This document shows positions 47,416 through 57,756 of a stretch of 64,000 nt of DNA, in pieces; the stretch's first letter is position 1, and the number at the start of each line of letters is the position of its first letter. The notes under the pieces were generated by a model, which was given only the letters and a program-made list of their open reading frames with translations, had not been told where the DNA came from and did no database searches. The DNA comes from Akebia trifoliata (lineage: Eukaryota > Streptophyta > Magnoliopsida > Ranunculales > Lardizabalaceae). The position numbers were made by a program, and so were the translations under genes. The DNA is taken from the NCBI GenBank assembly GCA_017979445.1, contig CM030708.1, positions 32,492,721 through 32,556,720 on the forward strand, read 5' to 3'.

Positions 47416-48273
47416 ATGATTGATTTCCCATCCTGTTTTGGTGAAAGTGGAGCTCATGTCGTCGATTCTTCATCCAATACTAGTAAAACTGCACAGAATT
47501 TGGTTACATGTTTTTATCAAAGTAGATTACATGGTCGTTCTTGCCTGATTACTGTCACATGGAGTAAGAATTTGATTGGTCAAGGCCTTAGTGTTGGAAT
47601 CGACGATTCTACCAATCAATGCCTATGCAAAGTCGATTTAAAACCTTGGCTGTTCTCCAAGAGAACAGGGTATAAGAGTTATGAGGTAGATTCGAATAAA
47701 GTCGATATGTATTGGGATCTCTCCTCGGCTAAATTCGGGTCTGGGCCTGAGCCATTAGAGGGATTCTACTTTGCTATCGTCTTCAATAGAGAGATGGTTC
47801 TCTTACTTGGTGATTTGATAAAGGAAGCATACAAGAAGACCAATGCCATACCCATTCCTTCCAATTCTCTTTTCTTTGCGAAAAGAGAACATATTTTTGG
47901 GAAGACAGTGTGCGGAACCAAGGCTCAGTTTTGTGACAATGGGCAGATCCATGACATCAAAATTGAGTGTGATACAATTGGACTCAGTGACCCATGCCTC
48001 GTGATTCGTATTGATAGTAAGGCAGTGATGCTAGTGAAGCGGCTTAAGTGGAAGTTTCGTGGCAATCAGACAATCTTGGTTGATGGGATCCGTGTAGAGG
48101 TGTTATGGGATGTCTATAATTGGTTGTTCGGTACAACTCAGGGAGATGCGGTTTTCATGTTCCGGACTTGCCTCTCGGCTGAGAAGTTGTGGGCTTGCTC
48201 TCAGGTATCCAAAGATTCCCAATTACGAGATCTTGAATTTTCACTGATTTTGAATGCTTGGAAGATCGAATAG
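47416..48273 (+). CDS. DUF868 family protein (second copy)
   Basis: A 285-residue open frame with the full DUF868 (PF05910) pattern and no coding intron. It has QNLVTCFYQSRLHGRSCLIT (about residues 27-46), VDMYWDLSSAKFGSGPEPLE, FNREMVLLLGDLIKEAYKKT, FFAKREHIFGKT, VMLVKRLKWKFRGNQTILVD and VEVLWDVYNWLFG; it ends LEFSLILNAWKIE. No function is known to me. It aligns over its length with the protein at 12373 but is clearly diverged and lacks that protein's Ser-rich tail. From memory it is closer to the Arabidopsis At3g04860/At5g28150 type. The ATG is the first after a probable leader intron, and codon composition is less GC-biased than in the first copy. Confidence 0.93.
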   Translation: MIDFPSCFGESGAHVVDSSSNTSKTAQNLVTCFYQSRLHGRSCLITVTWSKNLIGQGLSVGIDDSTNQCLCKVDLKPWLFSKRTGYKSYEVDSNKVDMYWDLSSAKFGSGPEPLEGFYFAIVFNREMVLLLGDLIKEAYKKTNAIPIPSNSLFFAKREHIFGKTVCGTKAQFCDNGQIHDIKIECDTIGLSDPCLVIRIDSKAVMLVKRLKWKFRGNQTILVDGIRVEVLWDVYNWLFGTTQGDAVFMFRTCLSAEKLWACSQVSKDSQLRDLEFSLILNAWKIE

Positions 48274-49460
48274 AGGTGGCTAATGTATAGTTTTAATGAG
48301 TGGTGATTTTTGTTCATGATGTGTGAAAATTACGTTTGAAAATGTGATTTGTAAGTGGGGGTCCAATTTGTTTCCTTTTCGATTAACTTGAACGGTTTGA
48401 ATATATTGGAAACAATCTCATTCTTTTAATTGGTTGTTCTATATGCTTTAACATGGGGATATATAAGTTGTTTTTGGTTCACTATTGAGAATTCTATGTG
48501 GAGAATGATTTGGTAGATCAATTTGTACTACTCGCTCTTTCCTTGAGACATCAATAAGCCATACCCAATGTGACCCATGGAAGTAAAGTTTCTTTTGCCG
48601 CCGCTCTATGATTGGTGAGTCTCAGTAACAAACCTATCTTCATTGAATCTCAAGGTGATTTATGTGAAAGAAACATTACAGAAGAATTATTTGATGCCAC
48701 TTTCTTTTCTTTCTTGCTTAATAAACATTGACATGGTTTAATTTCCCTTATGTTGCAGGAACTTAGAATATTGAGGCTGAGAGAAGTCAGATCTATGTGC
48801 GTGACTCAAGTAAATGGTAATATATTCGTTTCATACGTTTGGTGAATACTTCCTCCTAGTTGTAGGTTTTAGATTTATTTATTTATTTTGCGATATAGAT
48901 GTCACTATACAACACATAAATTGCATCATTGGTCACTTATTATTCAATGCCTATTTTCTTGTCATTTCTAATAAGGTATAAAACCAAATGATTTCCTTAT
49001 ATGTGACAATCTTTCGTTAGGCAGACAGTATAATGGATAGAATAATGATTTTCTGACGCCCCCCTCTGACATACGCCCCCTGACATGGCATGTTCTAGAA
49101 CCATATATCCTTTTCCTCAGGATACACAATGGCACATATTTGTAGGGATGTGCAGTTGTGTATCCCAAGGGAAAAGATCTGTGGTTCTAGCCCATGCCAC
49201 GTCAGGAAGAGTATGGGGGTGTATGTCAGAGGGGGCGTCAGAAAATCACAACTCTAATTGATATTTACATGGTAGCAAAATTTGTTTAATTGACTATGGC
49301 TAGTGTAGTATCTACTCTTAGTGGGTACACTTTCCCTTATGTTGTGGTTTCATTGAAAGGAAGCTTTCCTCGCATATTTCTTTTTCCACAAAATATCCTG
49401 TACTTTTTAGAAAATTGTATATTTAATTTACGTAAAATAATAACTTGGTAGTACATGGGA
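48274..49460. other. 3' flank of the second DUF868 gene
   Basis: The 3'UTR probably occupies the first 200-300 bases. A family A MITE is at 49039-49254. No gene seen. Confidence 0.5.
49039..49254. mobile_element. Hairpin MITE, family A
   Basis: Ends 'agaataatgattttctgacg' and, in reverse complement, 'agagttgtgattttctgacg'. Both arms carry 'ccccctctgacatac'-type sequence and 'ggttctag' / 'ctagaacc'. Centre 'caggatacacaatggcacat'. One of the best-preserved copies. Confidence 0.85.
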
Positions 49461-50207
49461 GATGTATTGATGAACCTACTAATATAACTTCAAACAATTA
49501 GAATGTGAGATCTCCGGTGGGACTCCTCAAATGTAGGTCTAATGAGTCCTACATGTGTGTCAGATGTATATGACATACAATATAGCTCACATTTCCGCTT
49601 ACAAAAAGCTGATAACTTGTGTCAATGTTGTTGTTGTTGGTTTAGTTTCTGTTTTGTTTGGTTTCTTGTATTTTTCTTTATTGTGTTAGTTAGGTCTCCT
49701 TGACATCCTGTACTTTTTCATTATAAATCATATATTTGGATATGTCATACTTGATGTTTTGTCGAGAAAATATTTGTTTGACACTTTACCTTTCATAAGT
49801 GTAGTCCGGAAATTTTGTGAGAAATTCCAACCTTATAATTTTGTGACAAGGCTTTGATTATGATGATGATTTGAGAATCTGTACATATGTTTGTATTTAC
49901 GACATTATCAAGAAAAAAATTCCAAGGATACAAAAACCTATATAGTAGTCTTTTATATGAGCATACACCTTACTAAAAAAAGGTTCACTGCTATGAAACT
50001 ATTAAAAGAACATAAATGGAAAGCCTTATATCGAGACACTGTTAGGAATTCCACGGCCAGTGAGTCCACCAACACGGGTATAATTCGAGGTGTTTGGATA
50101 GAGCAATGTGTATGGCACCTTGACGGGTCCTAATCGATTCCTCCAAATTATATTGTTGTTCATCTCTATAATTCTATTTTCAATCTCCACTAATTTCTCC
50201 CCAAATC
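49461..50207. repeat. Lipoxygenase 3'-flank duplication, copy A (uninterrupted)
   Basis: From 'gatgtattgatgaacctact' (49461) to the lipoxygenase last exon, this sequence recurs almost base for base at 59719-59892 plus 63096-63654, and partly again to 64000. The coding stretch 50026-50194 differs from the second copy at three positions that I can see. Copy A lacks the ~3.2-kb insertion found in copy B. Confidence 0.9.
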
Positions 50208-50434
50208 GCTTAAACGCTTCCAATGCCGCTCCATCCTTTGTCCACTCAGGGGTGTCTCTCTGCCCGAGATAGACCTCATCAGAAGAATGCCTTGACAGGA
50301 TTTCTATTAGGGATACACCGAGGAGGGTTTGAAGCTGATTCGTGATCGTTTTTAGGAACAAAAGGTCGGGATTTGACTGGAGCTCAACATACTCAGGTGT
50401 GCCAGGCTCGGGCATGAAGCGGCGGCTTATAGTT

Positions 50435-50466
50435 GGGCGGTTTGGAAGGTGGGCGGTTTGGAAGGT
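50435..50466. repeat. 16-bp tandem duplication in the lipoxygenase last exon
   Basis: 'gggcggtttggaaggt' at 50435-50450 is repeated exactly at 50451-50466. Without one copy the reverse strand reads [20 protein letters not shown], the conserved family sequence; with both copies the frame shifts by one. Confidence 0.95.
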
Positions 50467-50871
50467 AGCCCGCATATGGGTACTGTCCGAAGTTGACGGC
50501 TGCATGGAGGGCCAAGGCAACCCATATGATGATCGAGCATGTTTGGGTTAGCTCGGCGAATGTCTGCATCTTGGGCCACCATGGTTCATTCTTCTTGTCA
50601 CCGTGGCCCACGTCACGGAGCTCGGCCCACCAAGATTGGAGCTCGGCATCACCTTGGATCAATTCATCGGTTGGGTAGTAGACAGAGCAATATTCATGGA
50701 CCCATATCTCGATTGCTGACCATATCTCAAGCCCATCAACAGCATATGGATAATCCTCAATCAGTAAGCGAAGGCCATGGGGGTAGCTCGAGTCTGGAAC
50801 TGCTATTCCTCTGTAAGAAGCAAATGGCAATCTTAACATTTTAGTTGAACTCAAGTTTCGAGACTTAAACA

Positions 50872-51345
50872 TAGGGCATAAAATGTGTCGGATTTTGTCC
50901 GAAATCCGAATTTAGCGGGTTTGGGTCCATGGGGTAGATCTGAATAAAAATGGGTCGGATATGGTTTGAAGTCCCATGATCCGAGTCAGATACGGATCCA
51001 TCCATATATCTGTCTAGATTCGAATTATATATTGTTTTGAAAATTATATTTTTAGGTTTTCCAACAGATCCTTTTCTACTACTTTAATATATAACATAAA
51101 TTCTTTTAAATTAAATGATTATAATGGTAAAATAGAATAGTATTACAATTAACAAAAAAGTATTGAAGAAAAAATGTTGAACTATCGGAAATTATCCGAC
51201 CTGAATCAAGCAATTTTGTCGGGTCAGATCCGGATTAAGTGAAATCAAAATGGTTCTGGTATGGCTTCTCTAGGAGGATCCAAGTCGGATTCAGATAGAA
51301 ATTCAGATCTGGATATAGCTTGAATCCCACCCATTTTAAGCCCTA
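50872..51345. mobile_element. MITE in a lipoxygenase intron
   Basis: Left 'tagggcataaaatgtgtcgg' is matched at the right by the reverse complement of 'tagggcttaaaatgggtggg'. Subterminal sequence contains many 'atccgaatc'/'gatccgga' motifs, like 3564-3909. It lies between exons ending at 50810 and 51375. Confidence 0.65.
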
Positions 51346-52435
51346 CTTATACATGTTCGTGCATTTTGCTTTACCTCTTGATGAGATCCGCGGGGAGTGC
51401 TTGCTCGGTAAAAACCCAACCTTATAAATCACAGAAGACATTTCCATTGCATATTTAGCTGGAAAGACGGTGTTCTCCACCACACCGCCGGCATTAATGA
51501 GGATCTGCCGAGCCAAGGCATTTATATTCATCGTATCCCTAAAGTGAGGTTTCAAAAGGTTGTGGATCGGATGAAGAACGCTCAACTGTCTATTTGTTGC
51601 AATCACGAATGGCTCGATCACTGCGTGCGTGTTCAACCTACAACAAGAATCACACCGTTGAAAAACACATTGCATGGCCGGCCTTTTGCCTATAACCTAC
51701 TACTTACCAATGGCTGATGAGTTGGTGAACACCAGAATCGTTCACAGCAGCGTAAGCTTTCGCTAGTTGCCACACTGAACCCCTCACGCCTTGGTCATTA
51801 GGTGTGAAGACCTTATTGACGGCACCATGTTCTTCCCCTTTGGGTTTGGTAAGCTCAGTTCAATTGCTAATGGTTTCAAGGTCCCATCTTCTTTCAACAA
51901 GAGGAGCGTTCTCGTGGCGTAAGTTTTCGTCGTAGTTGTGTTTATTCGGTTCAAGTATGGCATCAATGTGTCATGATGATCTAATATGAATAGCTTCTTC
52001 TTGTTAAGAACCTACTCAAAATTCACATTTTTAGTCCCCCCATCAGTAGAAACTATATAGTTATTTAGGACATAAGGAGATTACTGCATTAGTACCTCAT
52101 CTACTGTTAGCCCATTTAGATTCTTTTGTATATGTATTTTGCTTATTGAACTTGTATGGTTGCCATACACTTTAGGATCAAGCTTGCTAGTTGGGGGAAA
52201 CTCCTGGAGAACAAAATTTTGTTAAATAATTGAGAAAGAAACCAGAAACATTATCAAACAAGAAGCATTAATTTACTTGGAGAAGACGAATAGCAACGGG
52301 GTTCACTCCAGCGAGCATTTCTCGTCCAAATTCTTCGTCTGTCCTCCAAGCGAACTTGTCTTCTGCAGAATATCACAATTCATGAAGGTTTCAGCTTTTC
52401 CTACTAAATGTTGATTGAGAGTTTTGATAATTAAA

Positions 52436-52745
52436 ATAGAGGGCTGTTATTGGCATCCGAAATTCTTAAATTATTTATCACACCGTAATTAAAGATTAAA
52501 ACGCACCATTCAAACATTACAAAAGTTTGGTTCAAGTTATTATTTCAACATTACAAAGCCTTATAACACATTGAAACAACTTTACAATTACGATTAGGCC
52601 CATAAAAAATCCTAAATCTAACAAATAGAAATCTAAATAAAAATAAAAATCGAGAGTTTCTAGTGCCACCCGAACTTTTACTTAATTCTCAACCATTGAC
52701 TTGTTTTTTTTGTAAATTTTAATTGAGGTGTCAATAGCAGCTCTC
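52436..52745. mobile_element. Family C-related MITEs in a lipoxygenase intron
   Basis: 'gagggctgttattggcatcc' (about 52440) starts a block like 35405-35600. A second pair, 'gagagtttctagtgccaccc' (about 52650) and 'gaggtgtcaatagcagctctc' (about 52725-52745), frames a smaller element. Confidence 0.55.
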
Positions 52746-52985
52746 TTAAAATCACAAATGCATATTTCTATCTATTTGTCTGTCTATATTTATGTATGAT
52801 ACAGTGGCTTACCTTTGATCACTTGAGGTATTGGGAATTTGAGGAGTTGATCACCATCGGAACGAAGGAGTTCTTTAAGCAACGCCAACGAGATAAAGTT
52901 CCTAATTCTGTCAAGTGGACCGCTCGGTCGTTTGATCCCTCCTTCATAAAGGTCTAGCACATCTTGGAAGGTGTCGAATTCATTT

Positions 52986-53156
52986 GGGGTGCTATTGCAG
53001 AAAGCTTTCAGCACCGAGAGCAAGAACTGAAACAAGGATTTTGGGGTGTTACCGCAGAAAGCTTTCAGCACCGAGAGCAAGAACTGAACCAAGGATTTTG
53101 GGGTGTGTTACCACAGAAAGTTTCAGCACCGGGAGCAAGAACTGAGCCAAGGATTT
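52986..53156. repeat. Three tandem 57-bp units in lipoxygenase exon 4
   Basis: Units start at 52986, 53043 and 53100, each beginning 'ggggtg' and containing 'cagaaagctttcagcaccga' or a close variant. Units 1 and 2 differ at few positions; the third has a 1-base loss and a 2-base gain. In protein terms each unit is 19 codons around [11 protein letters not shown]. Normal lipoxygenases have this segment once. Confidence 0.92.
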
Positions 53157-53999
53157 CAGAACGTACGCGAGGAAATCTGACATCTTCAGATGCCCAAACC
53201 TTTCATCTCTTGGAACATAAATGTCTAGGCTTAGAAGTGGTAACCTAGTCTCGGTTTGGGGATCTGTTAAGATGATATATAGAGAGAGTACTATGAAATC
53301 TTATATTTATATCAAATAGGAGTAGAAATGGTAACAAAATTAAGAGAAGGATTATTTGAATCTCTAACCTGTCTCTGTAGGTTCGCGGCCTGTCCTTCCC
53401 CTACGAGGGTAAGGATACTCTGTAGACCCTCCGAGAACAGGACGAGCATAATTGGGACCCTTGTCGGGATCACCGAGATCGTTGTAGAATGCATAGTCAT
53501 AGACTCGATCCCATTCCTTGAGTTTTCCTGTACCATCTCCTCGAAGATTCACGAGTTCTTCTTCCCTATATTTACGTAAAGGCTCTGGCGTGTTGATCGG
53601 GAGGTAACTCTGCAACGATATTTTTAGAATATGTATCTTATTCATTCAAGTTATAGTTGAAATCCCACTTTAACTTTCCAAAATATTGTTAAGGTTCTTA
53701 AAGATTTATCTGAACAAGCATAAATTATGCTTTATGAACATTGTTACCATTATTTGTTCTTGAAATAAAGAGGCATAGCTTTTCAGTTCTAATGCAAGTT
53801 ATGTGATCGTGCATGTCATTTCATCAACTCTTTTAAGCAAAATCAAAGTAATTCAAATAGTTATAAAAAAAAAAACTTACCCATCATGTTTTTAATTTGG
53901 CATCTCCCCCCTCCCCCTTTTTTCTTAAAGTATGCTCTTTATAATTCTTTTTAAAGGGTTGTTTTATACTGGTAATGCCATATTTGTGTGTGTATATAT

Positions 54000-54130
54000 A
54001 TATATATATATATGAAGACCGTTCAGGACAAAATTTTGACAACGTGTTTCGAAACATAGGTTAGAAGTTTTAGAATGGACTGATTTTTTGTGAAGATGAT
54101 CCTCTATATTGAAGGAGGTTTATTCCCTTT
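54000..54130. mobile_element. Truncated (TA)n-flanked MITE in lipoxygenase intron 2
   Basis: After a (TA)n run (about 53994-54013), 'gaccgttcaggacaaaattt' and 'ttagaatggactgatttttt' match the left part of the elements at 45028 and 45385. The right half is missing. Confidence 0.6.
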
Positions 54131-55049
54131 AGAATTGTAGTAAAGTGGGCCATACAGTTAAGTTTTATTATATAGATAGGGAATGCTAACGTCCAAGACT
54201 TCATGGGGACGTTAGCATTCTTCAACACATTCACTTTTCAATGATACTCTTGTCCTTCTTATCTTTTCGTAAAAAGGTAAGGGTATGTTGTCTTTTCCAT
54301 AAAAAATGTTTATTGGCATCGATTGTCAAAGCATTTATGATAAACAAACAATCGGGTCAAATTCAAGTTTGTGGTTACCTGTCCAATTTGTAGCACCAAT
54401 TTTTTTTTTTTTTAATTCAAATAATGGGAGACAATGAATGGACCACACTGTTTACCTGATTGGAGAAGAAAACCCGATTGTAATTATAGCGATGGGCTGG
54501 GTAAACCCAAGAATTGCAGATAAAGTGGATCCGACCCGTACCCGGAACATCTTCAAGTGTGAGGGTCTTGAGATAGAACTCACTATGGTGATAGTTGTTG
54601 ATCATGAAAGCTCCTGGAACCCCCATTTCTTCTTCATCCCACTCAAAAGTAACCTTGTAAACGGACTCTCCTGCCACTATTGGGGAAATTGTCGTTATCC
54701 AGCCCTCCAAGTGCGCGGCCCGTCCAAGCCTCCCTCGCATTCCTTTATCTGCGCGTTTTATACCATGGCCCAGGCCCACTTACTGATCAATCAATCAATT
54801 AATCCAGACCCTTGAAGCTTCTGACTTTGATGCGGGGCAGCCGCTTCAAAATGTGAAGGAACCTTCTTCGTTGCAAGACACATGGCGTTCTGAATTTATT
54901 TCACTCCTTACATTTGAAATACATCCTTGGAAATGGCATGTGTAAACCAATGGAATAGGTTCCTTCAAAATTTTGAAGAGGGCTGCCCGCTTCAAAGTTT
55001 TTTCCCTTGAAAACAATTGAACCGTTGTATTGTGAAGGGCACACCAGTA

Positions 55050-55599
55050 TTAGGGGTGCAACTTGATTTGGTTCAAGCCGAGAACTGAACCAAACCGATA
55101 GCTTTAGGGTGATTTGATTTGATTTGGTTTGGTTTGGAACAAGTTGGGGCTAGGTTCTGGGTTATGAGAATGGAGAACCGATCAATTTGGTTCGGTTCTC
55201 ATATTAAGCTTGTACAAAACCAAATCAAACCAAGAACCGAGTCCTTATGCAATAAATAAATACTCATGTATAAAATAATTATTATAAATTATTTTAGGAG
55301 TTAGGACATAGATTAATGATCTTTTATGGATTAACTAATGACTTTTTATGGAAAGATTAGCGATTTATTGTATAAAATTTTATGTTTATATTTTTATTAA
55401 AAAATATTTCTTACAATTTATAAAAATATTGGAAACCCATAGAATCGAATCGAACCGAACCGACTTTAGTTTGGTTTAGGTCAGTTTGGTTCCAATGGAA
55501 TTTGATTCGGTTTTGATTCTTATTTAGTAGAACAAACCAACAAACCTATATCGGTTCTATTCCAATTTGACCTCAAATAGAACCAAGTTGCACCCCTAA
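55050..55599. mobile_element. 550-bp MITE in lipoxygenase intron 1
   Basis: 'ttaggggtgcaacttgattt' at the left pairs with 'gaaccaagttgcacccctaa' at the right. Both arms are rich in 'ggtttggtttgg' / 'aaccgaaccgac' sequence. The centre is AT-rich, with no coding capacity. Confidence 0.75.
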
Positions 55600-57756
55600 C
55601 CCAATATCCTCCAAATACACTCAATACTCTCTCTCTCTCACACATACATAAATATTTAAGAGAGAGAGAGAGAGAGAGATTTTGTTTGACTTCCTTGGAA
55701 AAATGAATTTTGTGGAACCACTATTTAATCTCGATGAAAAGTATTTATGGTTCATACGCACCTCCACAACATCAAAGTGCAAAATGAGGTCAATCTAGAG
55801 ATCACTCCATCATGACTCAAGAGAAAAGAGTTGATTTTTAGCAAGGCTGGGGCCAAGGTTTTGCTCTGGTGAAGACAACCAAGAGCAAAATAAATTTTTG
55901 TGGGGGTAATTAATAGAGGAAATTTTTAGAGGTGGATTTTCTTATCCGATGTTATATGTCACAATAACTCATGTGACTTTAAAAATTTGAGGGAGGGGGG
56001 GAGCCACCCTTGAATCCGTCCTTGATTTTTAGTATAATTTTAAGACTCGTTGACTCAACTTTAAACTCAGCCGAGTCAACTTGACTCAATTGGATTTTGA
56101 GGTGACTTGGCTCTTCAATTTGATGGAACTAAATAGGCAACTAGTCAGGTCAAAAATTCTGCGTAAATAGGTGTTGATGGAAATCCAGTTACCTAGAAAA
56201 TCACCCTAAATAGGAAATTGAATTTCAAAACTAATTAATTAATTAATTAAAAGGTCTTATTAATGTGTGTGCCCTAATACAGTTTGGAAATTGGAATCTT
56301 AGGGTATTTTGATAATATAAAAGAAAAAAAATTTAAAGGTATTTTCGATACAAAATATAATTCCCAAAGTGTAGTTATTGCACTTTAACTTGTGCCCTTA
56401 GGGCACATGTTAACAAAATCCTTAAAAGCCCATAAATCGTATTTTCCTGTCCATTTTCCATTTGTAAATAAACAGACTTTTAATGTTGTGTTATAAATGA
56501 GAGAAATGAGAGAAGAGAAGAGAAGAGAAAATATATGAGTTTCTCTGCATTTCTCTTGTTTGGATTGTTGAGTGGGGAGAGAAAAGAAAATGAGATAGGT
56601 GAGTTTTCTTTCTCTCCAAAAGTGGAGAGAAGAGTAGAGAAAAAGAGAGAAAAATCCTTTTAAAATATTTTATAATTCCAACTCTGTCTTAGATCTCTTT
56701 GAAGATATTTTAATATTTTAAAATTTTCCTTAATTCTCTTCTCAATCCAAACATGGTGGAGAGAAACTCATTTATGTTATCTTCTCTTCTCTTAAGATGA
56801 TTTTATTTATTGAAAAACATTATCTTAGGAAAATTATTTTCAAAAAAAAAAAATAATATTTTGTGTGAACGTGCAGACTTTGTTGCATATATGATAAAAC
56901 TAACTCTCCTTGAGAAAAATGTTGGCAATAAAAATATAGATTTCTTTAGGAATCATTTTCAAATGCACCATAATAAACAATTTTGTAGAAAATTTGATTT
57001 TTTAACTTGTTTCAAGCATCATCAAACGCACCCTATAATAAAAATGGAAAAGGGGGATTCTAACGTCCAATAACAATCAAAACGAATGGATGGTGGAGAT
57101 TTTGTCCCTTTAGAAACTGATACCTAGGAATCTAGTACAGATCCCTATGATATGGTATTTTTCTTTCCATCACAACTGTGCGTCGGGCACCGAGTGTCCA
57201 ACGTGATTGGACCATAGAAAATCCCCAAAAAAAATAAATAAAAAGAGGAATTAATATTTTTATGACGGAAGGAACTCCCTAGCTCATAAAGTCCAGATCA
57301 TTGATGATCCTTGGGAATAGTAACTTGTGAATCCGTTGACTATCTAACGGTCTAGAGCTAGGGAGAATGTCCTTCGCGAAATGGCAATAACACATTGAAC
57401 ATTTTCCAAAACTTTCCGTGTCTCTTAAGCAGGGCAATTTGTAACAAATATCAAAGGGTTTGGACTATGGTCTTTGGAGTCCGAAAATAAGAAATTTTGA
57501 AGTAAGAAAACAGACCTGTGTGGTCAGCATAAACAGCACTAATAAGCTGCAACGATACTCTTTTGCCGAAGAATTCATGAACTCGATCACGAAAAGATGC
57601 GTGGAAATCGTTTAAATCTAACACATTCTTCTTCATCAGCACAACAGACCCTTTGATCTTCGTTTTCTTCTTCGAATCCATCCCATCGTTCAGGTTGCTT
57701 TCGCCATTTCTGCCTATCAGTAGTTCTATAAACTTCTGTAACCAAACAAGACACAT

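Larger units (their letters stand above)
50026..57756 (-). pseudogene. LOX: Type-1 (probable 9-) lipoxygenase pseudogene
   Basis: All exons are recognisable on the minus strand: 57756-57516, 54748-54456, 53609-53369, 53263-52813, 52362-52277, 52203-52096, 52011-51708, 51637-51375 and 50810-50026. With lesions removed, the phases sum to about 880 codons, normal for the family. The PLAT domain (IKGSVVLMKKNVLDLNDFHA) is followed by the catalytic domain. Iron-ligand regions are [31 protein letters not shown] and the C-terminal GIPNSVSI. Lipoxygenases oxygenate linoleic/linolenic acid; absence of a transit peptide favours a cytosolic 9-LOX (inferred). Breaks: (1) a 57-bp unit triplicated in exon 4 with net +1 and an in-frame stop; (2) a 1-bp loss near 51838; (3) a 1-bp loss near 51419; (4) a 16-bp duplication at 50435-50466. 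Start, TATA box and splice sites look normal, so the gene is a recent casualty. Confidence 0.9.

Noticed and set aside
50342..50844. Several plus-strand open frames
   Set aside because: Antisense shadows of the lipoxygenase last exon.
52964..53248. Plus-strand open frame with repeated '[11 protein letters not shown]' units
   Set aside because: It is the antisense of the triplicated 57-bp unit in lipoxygenase exon 4; the repeat keeps the antisense frame open.
53312..53645. Competing minus-strand and plus-strand frames
   Set aside because: Only the exon 53609-53369 frame matches lipoxygenase and joins neighbouring exons in phase.
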